From an uncultured Fretibacterium sp. (GTDB lineage Bacteria > Synergistota > Synergistia > Synergistales > Aminobacteriaceae), in NCBI GenBank assembly GCA_937915755.1, contig CALGGR010000298.1, positions 1 through 7,005 of the forward strand: DNA of 7,005 nucleotides, written 5' to 3'. Position numbers and translations under genes: made by a program. The notes under the pieces were generated by a model, which worked only from the letters and a program-made list of their open reading frames with translations, did no database searches and was not told the origin of the DNA. The first letter of the stretch is position 1. Each line of letters opens with the position of its first letter. Shown here one piece after another: positions 1 to 4,861 of the stretch.

Positions 1-18
1 ACGACGCTCTTCCGATCT
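1..18. other. Illumina TruSeq adapter remnant at contig end
   Basis: Bases 1-18 (ACGACGCTCTTCCGATCT) are identical to the 3' end of the Illumina TruSeq read-1 adapter/primer. This is a library artefact and not organismal DNA. It shows that the left edge of the window is a raw contig end where reads were not trimmed. It happens to be in frame with the following gene, so an automatic translation would wrongly add about six residues to it. The adjoining assembly deserves caution. Confidence 0.97.
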
Positions 19-468
19 CTAGGAACAGTAACAGATGTAACAGTTAATAAAACTTTAGGTAGCATTACTGCGGAACCTGCAGTAGGCGAAGCAAAGTCTG
101 GTAAAGGGTATGGACTTGTGGTTACAACAACTGAAGCTATTGCAGCCTCTACAGCCTCTGGAAGTGAGATTTGGAGTGTAACCTTTACTGTTACTCCTGT
201 TCAAGATGTGACGCTTACTAAGATTATAGCAGATTCAGTATGTAATAAAACTTCTAATTACACACTGTCGTTCTACAATGGTGACACTGTATTGAAATCT
301 GTGGCAGGTAGCTCAAATGCTGCTAGCATAGATGAAACGGTTTCTGTAGATTTATCGAGCGGCACATCTTATACATTTAAGGTTGCTTTTGAAACAAAAG
401 GTAAAGAGATTAAGGCTGGTCCATTTAGTCTTTCAAATGTAGGCTTGACTTTCGCTCCCAAAAACTAA
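19..468 (+). CDS. C-terminal part of a beta-rich, probably exported protein (5' truncated)
   Basis: The reading frame is open from the left edge through the adapter to a TAA at 466-468, so the true start lies outside the window. A GTG at 118 is only an internal Val codon and has no ribosome binding site. The visible 149 residues are rich in Thr, Ser and Val, with alternating beta-strand patterns such as SVTFTVTP, YTLSFYNGDTVLKSVAG and SGTSYTFKVAFETK. This resembles one or two extracellular beta-sandwich domains of the kind found in surface proteins and passenger domains. There is a single Cys, no membrane segment, and no LPXTG or PEP-CTERM-like tail; the protein ends TFAPKN. The base composition is clearly AT-richer than the rest of the window. 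A good terminator follows, so this is the last gene of its transcript. I do not recognise the family. An exported or surface role is inference from composition, and a phage structural protein is an alternative. Confidence 0.7.
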   Translation, partial: LGTVTDVTVNKTLGSITAEPAVGEAKSGKGYGLVVTTTEAIAASTASGSEIWSVTFTVTPVQDVTLTKIIADSVCNKTSNYTLSFYNGDTVLKSVAGSSNAASIDETVSVDLSSGTSYTFKVAFETKGKEIKAGPFSLSNVGLTFAPKN

Positions 469-482
469 ATTGAATCTCCCTG

Positions 483-504
483 CCGTGCGGAGACAATAGC
501 ACGG
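483..504 (+). other. Small stem-loop between stop codon and terminator
   Basis: CCGTGC at 483-488 pairs perfectly with GCACGG at 499-504 around a 10-base loop. It sits 14 bases after the stop codon and just upstream of the intrinsic terminator. It has no T-tract of its own. It may help form the 3' end of the mRNA or protect it from decay, but no function can be shown from the sequence. Confidence 0.35.
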
Positions 505-511
505 TAAAGTT

Positions 512-545
512 GCTCCTAGTCTTTTGTAGACTGGGAGCTTTTTTT
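512..545 (+). terminator. Intrinsic (rho-independent) terminator
   Basis: The left arm 512-522 (GCTCCTAGTCT) pairs with the right arm 528-538 (AGACTGGGAGC), with one G-T wobble and a five-base loop. A run of seven T follows at 539-545. This is a classic terminator for transcription leaving the gene that ends at 468. The opposite strand lacks a matching T-tract, so it works in one direction only. Confidence 0.88.
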
Positions 546-735
546 GAACGGACAATGGTTTTACGAAAATTTTTGCTCGTAAACGGTTATGTAGCTCTAA
601 TTTGAAGTTTTGCTTTCTGCTGATAAAAGCAAAAACAGGCATAGGCAAGGTTCAGCACGAAATCTGCTTTGTGCGGGCGGGAAACAGGCCGCCAAAGTTC
701 GCGAATGACCCATGCGGGCGTGGAATGGGCCACAA
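546..735. other. Gene-poor stretch between the terminator and the Rpn remnant
   Basis: I see no convincing gene here. There are two stem-loops: TTTACGA (560-566) with TCGTAAA (577-583), and TTTTGCTTT (608-616) with AAAGCAAAA (626-634), a nine-base perfect stem. Neither is followed by a T-tract on either strand, so neither is a clear terminator. From about 660 rightward the base composition switches from AT-rich to GC-rich, matching the Rpn block. The minus strand carries an open frame from the Rpn remnant down to a TGA at 652-654, but I can only show homology for its part above 736. A short GGCGG/CCGCC inverted repeat lies at 676-693. Confidence 0.6.
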
Positions 736-784
736 AAGTCCGTGCTGGGCCCGCTTCTCCAGGATAAGCCTGTAGATGGCTTTA
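736..784 (-). pseudogene. Degenerate partial second copy of the Rpn nuclease gene
   Basis: This stretch aligns with 1071-1119, inside the adjacent intact Rpn gene, at roughly 85% identity with two single-base indels (my alignment by eye). Read on the minus strand it gives KAIYRLILEKRA, matching KAIYRLILENRA in the intact protein; a one-base insertion then shifts the frame. Weaker similarity continues to about 814, into the last dozen codons of the intact gene, where GGAAATCGTAGGG corresponds to the intact gene's GGAAAAGGTAAAG region but is read in another frame. The remnant sits directly behind the intact gene in the same orientation. It looks like the relic of a tandem or invading Rpn copy that has been mostly deleted, and it cannot encode a functional protein. 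Confidence 0.7.
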
Positions 785-1648
785 CTTTTCTGGTTCCCTA
801 CGATTTCCCAGTTCTGCGGCTATCTGCTGCACTTCTGGCAACGGAAGCCCGGAGCCTTGTGCCACCTGTTCCGGTGTAAGTCCGAGAAGCAGATAATTCC
901 GTGCAGTCTCCAGCTTCGCGTTGCGCTCGCCCTGCTCCTTGCCTATGGCAATGCCTTCCTCCCGGGCTTCTTCCCTGTCTTCTGCGCGTAGTCGTGCAAG
1001 CGTCATATATCCCTGCCTCCATTGCACGTTGTGCCGTGCATAGTTCATCCGGGTGCGAATCTCCCCGGTAAAATCCGTGCTGGCCCGATTTTCTAGGATA
1101 AGCCGGTAGATGGCCTTTATCTCCCGGTCCTTTACCTTTTCCCAGCCTTTCACATTATAAAACACTTTGTAGCTTCTGTCATTCAGCAGGATAGCCGGGT
1201 TCTCGTCGCAGCGGTTCTGGAAGGTGTAGACAGGAAGACCGAAACCGAAGGGGTCGAAGAGGCAGATAAAGAGGACGTAGCTGGTCTTGAGCTTTTTGTA
1301 GTTCTCGTCGGGCTTAAGGTCGGACTCGTCCATGAGCCCCTGGTAGTAGCGGGCCCGTTCGGGCAGGTTCCTCTTATTTGCAACTTGCATTTCCAGGTCG
1401 AAGGCGCGGAGGCCTGTATCGTCCCGGACGAAGACGTCCAGGCGCACGCCCCGGCTCTCGGCGTCGGCCTCTAACGTGAACTCCCCGGTGGCGAAGTCTA
1501 TGCGCTCGATTTTGATATGGAGCAGGTGCTCGATAAAGCGCCTGCACAGGTCGGGGTTGGATGTCATGACTTTGTTGAACATGTAGTTGTTGGACAAAGT
1601 GACTTCCTCCCAGGGGACGACGGTGAATGTGGACTCCTGATTCTGCAT
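782..1648 (-). CDS. Rpn-family PD-(D/E)XK nuclease/transposase-like protein
   Basis: The product is 288 aa and matches the Rpn (recombination-promoting nuclease, formerly putative transposase) family of PD-(D/E)XK nucleases. Visible hallmarks are an N-terminal NNYMFNKVMTSNPDL segment (residues 20-34), the nuclease core RLDVFV (Asp71) followed by DLEMQ (Glu86, Gln88, the ExQ form of the motif), and an ERARYY segment. The C-terminus has the usual charged helix (REEAREEGIAIGKEQGE) followed by a small helical LGLTPEQVAQGSGLPLPEV motif. Family members are DNA endonucleases that promote RecA-independent recombination; they occur in many copies and spread horizontally. I chose ATG 1648 because GGAGG lies 7 bases upstream. 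An ATG at 1744 would add 32 poorly family-like residues. The gene is GC-rich, unlike both neighbours, and opposes the phage genes. All core residues are present and the frame is intact. The last dozen codons overlap similarity to the degenerate Rpn copy and may be recombinant. Confidence 0.88.
   Translation of the reverse strand: MQNQESTFTVVPWEEVTLSNNYMFNKVMTSNPDLCRRFIEHLLHIKIERIDFATGEFTLEADAESRGVRLDVFVRDDTGLRAFDLEMQVANKRNLPERARYYQGLMDESDLKPDENYKKLKTSYVLFICLFDPFGFGLPVYTFQNRCDENPAILLNDRSYKVFYNVKGWEKVKDREIKAIYRLILENRASTDFTGEIRTRMNYARHNVQWRQGYMTLARLRAEDREEAREEGIAIGKEQGERNAKLETARNYLLLGLTPEQVAQGSGLPLPEVQQIAAELGNRREPEK
1071..1119 (-). repeat. Parent segment of the Rpn partial duplication
   Basis: This is the segment of the intact Rpn gene (encoding IKAIYRLILENRASTDF) that is repeated in degenerate form at 736-784, in direct orientation about 335 bases away. 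It allows the age and extent of the duplication to be judged. Confidence 0.7.
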
Positions 1649-1655
1649 GATTCTG

Positions 1656-1660
1656 CCTCC
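1656..1660 (-). promoter_or_regulatory. Ribosome binding site of the Rpn gene
   Basis: CCTCC on the plus strand reads GGAGG on the coding strand, 7 bases before ATG 1648. It decides the start: the longer frame from 1744 has no comparable site. Confidence 0.75.
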
Positions 1661-1715
1661 GTGTATATAAGTGCTTCCGCTGCGGCTGCAACGGGAAAGC
1701 CCGTCCCGGTGAGGG

Positions 1716-3908
1716 ATGGGAGCATCAAGCTCGGGAAGTATCATTCGTGAGAAGCTTTACATAGATTATACGGAATCCATACCACAGCAAGCCTCTAAGG
1801 TTACCGTCACAGAACATGCGTACTTCTATGACGATACAGAAGACTCTGCCGAACTGTTCAACAACAGCACAGGTTATACGGTTTCAAACTATGTTGTTAA
1901 GTTCAGTCAGGCTCCGGTCTACGTTAACTCTATAACAGTAGAAGGTGACGGCTTAACGGTCAGTGAGCTCCATCCGAACTACGCTGTTGTTACAGGACGC
2001 GGAATTCTTAAAGGCGTTCCTTACACTCACACAACTTACGACGTAACACGAGTTAACTCCAGTGTCGTAAAGGAGTACGAGATCAGTCTGACAGATGATA
2101 CTCTTATCAGCATAGCAAACTCCGAGATGATTGCTGATAGATTGATGGAGTACTACAGTTCTAAGAACACAATCTCCACTAACATTGTGTACACAAATGA
2201 AGTATGCGGCAGACGCTACAACTTCATCAATCGTTATGGTGAAGCGGTTCTTGGATATTTATCCAAACTTAAGAAGTCTGTCTCATCGTTTACGAAAGCT
2301 GACTGCGAGTTTGTAACTGACTACGCAGGCACTCAGTACGGTAACAACTTCGAAAACGTAGCAGTTCTGACTAATACTTCTCCGAGCACTTTCACCGTTC
2401 CTGATGGAGTAACTCGGATGAGAGTGATCATCATTGGGGCAGGATCCGGTGGTGACAGTGGTCGTGCCGGGAAAACTGGGTCAACATCCGGTGGATCCGG
2501 TGGTAAAGGCGGTAACGGTGGTGCCGCAGGACGTATCTACGAGTACACAATCGAGAACCCGGCGTCAAGTTATGGTTATAGGTGCGGTGCCTTCGGAACT
2601 GGTGGACCCGTCTGCACGCTTACTAACGATGACTGGGATGACGACAATCCTCCGTCTACTTACGTCGGCACAGAGGGCGGAGCCAGCTATTTCGGAGATC
2701 ATAACTCTGATGAAGGTGGCTTATCCGAGCACGGATTCGTGGATGTCTTTAATGATGCCGTTTATGCGCGTCCCGGTAGAGATGGCGTTGACGGCGGAGA
2801 TGGAGGCTCTTCCGGCGATAGCACTGATGGTGAGGAAGAGGTTGATAAGCGCCTTGGTAAGTCCGGTGATGATGTAACTTATAACGGAGTGACGTACACT
2901 GGCGGAACTGGCGGTAATGGCCTCTTTATGAAAATTCCTGAGATGACCATTAACGTCGGCGGAACCATCATAGACCTTGCCCACAATGAAATCGAGTACC
3001 AGTACAGAGCTGGTATTGGTGGCGGCGGTGGTGGCGGTGCTGCTGTTGGTGTTGGACGAGACGATGATGCTTCTATGGATGGCGGAGATGCCTGGAGCAG
3101 CATTGTTAACAGCTGTGTCTTATACGACGATGCGGAGCACACGTTTCATCTGCAGGAGTCTGAGGCATGGCGGGTTCAGGAATGGCACGAGAATGCTGGC
3201 GGACCCGGCGGTAATGGTGCAACGCCTGTCGCTGTGGCTATCCCGGCACTTGCTGGTGGGAACGGTGGAAACGGTGGTCATGGCGGCGGTGGCGGAGGAG
3301 GAACTGGTTCAAGCAAGACAGGTTCTGAGACGATTGCCTGGTACAAGTGCGACTTCATTAAGCCGTTTCGAAGGATCGATCTCACGAATGTTCCGATATT
3401 TGAGAGAACCACAACCGCAACAAGCCTGCATCGCATAAACGAGCGGTTCATTCTGCAGGGTACTCCTGTTGTAGCGCTCGAGACGATCAGCGTCGGTACT
3501 ACAATAACTATCGGCAGTAATGTAAGAAGCGACGGAAGCCCGAAACAGGGTGAGTACTCCAGAATCTATATCAGCGGCGTCTCAGGCTACGAGGATGGCT
3601 GGTACTACTACTGGTATGACGCTGACGAGCAGACGAACCCGAGCTACGGAACGCCGAATCCACATTGGCAGTATGCCAGTCTCTCAGATAAAGAAGGTTA
3701 CCGAGCGAACGTTAACGATACTTCGTATACTGATGCAGCTTTATATGGTTGTGACGGGCACGTATGGACAGCTTGCACAACTCTGTTTCCGACAGCTCCT
3801 GTGTCATTGGGAGATAAGGTCGAGTCTGAGGAAGTGAAGGAATCTTCCGGAGGCGTTGGCGGAGCTGGAACACGAGGCAGTAATGGCTGCATCATCGTTT
3901 ATTATTAA
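1716..3908 (+). CDS. Glycine-rich phage tail/fibre protein, probably 5' truncated
   Basis: The product is 730 aa as read. Residues about 10-215 resemble the C-terminal part of a siphovirus baseplate/tail protein of clostridial phages; the segment ends in motifs such as EMIADRLMEYYSSK. From about 226 (FTVPDGVTRMRVIIIGAG) it becomes a phage glycine-rich domain, with Gly runs near 241-275, 433-446 and 494-532 and the typical closing strand GSNGCIIVYY. Between about 540 and 705 lies a Gly-poor, aromatic-rich insert (for example DGWYYYWYDADEQ) that could be a receptor-binding or tip domain. Such proteins sit at the tail tip or fibre and may contact the host surface. The ATG at 1716 is doubtful: GAGGG abuts it with no spacer, a stop lies just upstream, and the next Met is near residue 138. 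The natural N-terminus was probably lost at the junction near 1735. It is followed after 23 bases by the tail-tube-like gene. Confidence 0.75.
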   Translation: MGASSSGSIIREKLYIDYTESIPQQASKVTVTEHAYFYDDTEDSAELFNNSTGYTVSNYVVKFSQAPVYVNSITVEGDGLTVSELHPNYAVVTGRGILKGVPYTHTTYDVTRVNSSVVKEYEISLTDDTLISIANSEMIADRLMEYYSSKNTISTNIVYTNEVCGRRYNFINRYGEAVLGYLSKLKKSVSSFTKADCEFVTDYAGTQYGNNFENVAVLTNTSPSTFTVPDGVTRMRVIIIGAGSGGDSGRAGKTGSTSGGSGGKGGNGGAAGRIYEYTIENPASSYGYRCGAFGTGGPVCTLTNDDWDDDNPPSTYVGTEGGASYFGDHNSDEGGLSEHGFVDVFNDAVYARPGRDGVDGGDGGSSGDSTDGEEEVDKRLGKSGDDVTYNGVTYTGGTGGNGLFMKIPEMTINVGGTIIDLAHNEIEYQYRAGIGGGGGGGAAVGVGRDDDASMDGGDAWSSIVNSCVLYDDAEHTFHLQESEAWRVQEWHENAGGPGGNGATPVAVAIPALAGGNGGNGGHGGGGGGGTGSSKTGSETIAWYKCDFIKPFRRIDLTNVPIFERTTTATSLHRINERFILQGTPVVALETISVGTTITIGSNVRSDGSPKQGEYSRIYISGVSGYEDGWYYYWYDADEQTNPSYGTPNPHWQYASLSDKEGYRANVNDTSYTDAALYGCDGHVWTACTTLFPTAPVSLGDKVESEEVKESSGGVGGAGTRGSNGCIIVYY
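1720..1750. other. Probable junction between the GC-rich Rpn block and phage DNA
   Basis: Base composition and coding style change here. To the left are GC-rich sequence and an ACGGG/CCCGT inverted repeat (1691-1704); to the right is typical phage tail-gene sequence. The downstream tail protein starts abruptly in the middle of what should be a longer domain, and its only ATG (1716) has an in-frame TGA at 1710-1712 just before it. Insertion of an Rpn-type element or a chimeric assembly would both give this picture. The exact base cannot be fixed without a homologous uninterrupted sequence. Confidence 0.5.
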
Positions 3909-3931
3909 GAAATTCAAAATGGGGTAAGAAC

Positions 3932-4654
3932 ATGGCCAAACTAACGTGGGATAATCCCTCTGAAAGACTATTTGAAACAGGTGTAAGCAGGGGCGTATTA
4001 TACGTACAGAACTTTGATGGGTCTTACGCTGACGGAGTAGCCTGGAATGGTCTGGTCAGCGTTACCGATAAGCATACAGGCGGCGATCCTGTTCATCTGT
4101 ATGCGGGAGGTCAGCCCTATGTTAATATTTACGATTTTGAGGAATTCGAAGCCACAATAGAAGCCTACACATATCCTGATGAGTTCATGGAATGCGAAGG
4201 GTTCTACAGCGACGCGGCTTCAGAAGATGCTCTGATTGTCAGTTTACAGGATAGAAAACGGTTTGGGTTCTGCTATACCAGCATTATCGGGAACGACATA
4301 GAAGGCACTGATTACCATTATAGAATCCATATCTTCTATGACTGCGTAGCAGCTCCAAGTGAGAAAGAGTTTCAGACCATTAACGATTCCTCAGAGATCA
4401 CGACATTCTCCTGGGACATTACGACTTACCCTGTGGACATTTCAGGATATGACCAGTCTCCGATGGTGACGATAGATTCCCGGAAGACAACCAGAACGAC
4501 GATGCGGAAGATTGAACGACAGCTCTTCGGGACGGTGGACGATCCTCCGAGACTTATCGATGCCCGGGAGATTGTCTCGTTTCTGGGAAGCCACTATCTC
4601 CTTACCGATGATTTTGATAACATTGTCATCGGTGGTGATAGAATACTGGTTTGA
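3932..4654 (+). CDS. Phage major tail (tube) protein-like
   Basis: The product is 240 aa. It carries a series of motifs I associate with the major tail tube proteins of clostridial and other Gram-positive siphoviruses: TGVSRGVLYVQ, VAWNGLVSVT, an IEAYTYPDEFMECEG segment, RKRFGFCYTSIIGND, EGTDYHYRIHIFY, AAPSEKEF and a closing FSWDITTYPVDI followed by an LFGTVDDPPRL stretch. Tail tube proteins stack as rings around the DNA channel. The whole domain appears present, with a somewhat longer C-terminus (about residues 215-240). GGGG lies 7 bases before the ATG. The position is odd: tube genes normally precede the tape measure, whereas this one follows the fibre-like gene and precedes the endolysin. 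It may be a second, specialised tube-like protein of the baseplate or tail tip. Family recognition is from memory of conserved motifs. Confidence 0.75.
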   Translation: MAKLTWDNPSERLFETGVSRGVLYVQNFDGSYADGVAWNGLVSVTDKHTGGDPVHLYAGGQPYVNIYDFEEFEATIEAYTYPDEFMECEGFYSDAASEDALIVSLQDRKRFGFCYTSIIGNDIEGTDYHYRIHIFYDCVAAPSEKEFQTINDSSEITTFSWDITTYPVDISGYDQSPMVTIDSRKTTRTTMRKIERQLFGTVDDPPRLIDAREIVSFLGSHYLLTDDFDNIVIGGDRILV

Positions 4655-4672
4655 GCTTAGGAGAGTTGAAGC

Positions 4673-4861
4673 ATGAAGGAATGTGTTTGTGAGTATTGTG
4701 GAAAGACCTATCTGATAGAGGATGAGGCTACTGATGTCGGCTGTTGCAGGGAGTGCAGTATCCCGATGGTTGGCGGTCCATTCGACGGTCAGATCGCAGG
4801 GCATACAAGCTTAAGTGAGATTAACAATGAGCAAAGAGACAATTTATCAGAAGCTGAGTGA
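4673..4861 (+). CDS. Small zinc-ribbon-like protein
   Basis: The product is 62 aa. Two CxxC knuckles, Cys6-x2-Cys9 (CEYC) and Cys25-x2-Cys28 (CREC), with extra Cys4 and Cys24, suggest a single-zinc ribbon covering the first half. The second half is polar and unremarkable. AGGAG lies 9 bases before the ATG and the gene starts 18 bases after the tail-tube-like gene, so it looks translated. Its last 35 bases overlap the start of the endolysin gene, so the two may be translationally coupled. No partner or target is visible. A nucleic-acid or protein-binding accessory role is a guess from the fold only. Confidence 0.65.
   Translation: MKECVCEYCGKTYLIEDEATDVGCCRECSIPMVGGPFDGQIAGHTSLSEINNEQRDNLSEAE

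Noticed and set aside
608..634. Nine-base stem-loop as a terminator for the Rpn gene
   Set aside because: No T-tract follows the stem on the minus strand, and it lies about 150 bases past the stop codon.
433..648. 71-codon minus-strand frame across the terminator
   Set aside because: It runs through the end of the upstream gene and the terminator hairpin, and has no ribosome binding site or recognisable motif.
1660..1692. Possible promoter for the Rpn gene (minus strand, TTGCAG, 16 bases, TATATA)
   Set aside because: The transcription start implied by this -10 box would fall in or next to the GGAGG ribosome binding site, which makes it unlikely.
1649..1744. 32-residue N-terminal extension of the Rpn protein from ATG 1744
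   Set aside because: No good ribosome binding site at 1744, poor resemblance to the family, and a clear GGAGG before ATG 1648. It also overlaps the probable junction.
2436..3310. Glycine-codon repeats as a CRISPR or tandem repeat array
   Set aside because: Repeat units are irregular GGN codons without constant repeats or spacers; the protein explains them fully.
2434..3438. Long overlapping frames inside the glycine-rich gene on both strands
   Set aside because: They are by-products of repetitive GGN glycine codons, have no family resemblance and no credible ribosome binding sites.
3919..3927. Two-codon minimal frame (ATG GGG TAA) just before the tail-tube-like gene
   Set aside because: Its GGGG is better explained as the Shine-Dalgarno of the ATG at 3932; no sign of a regulatory leader.
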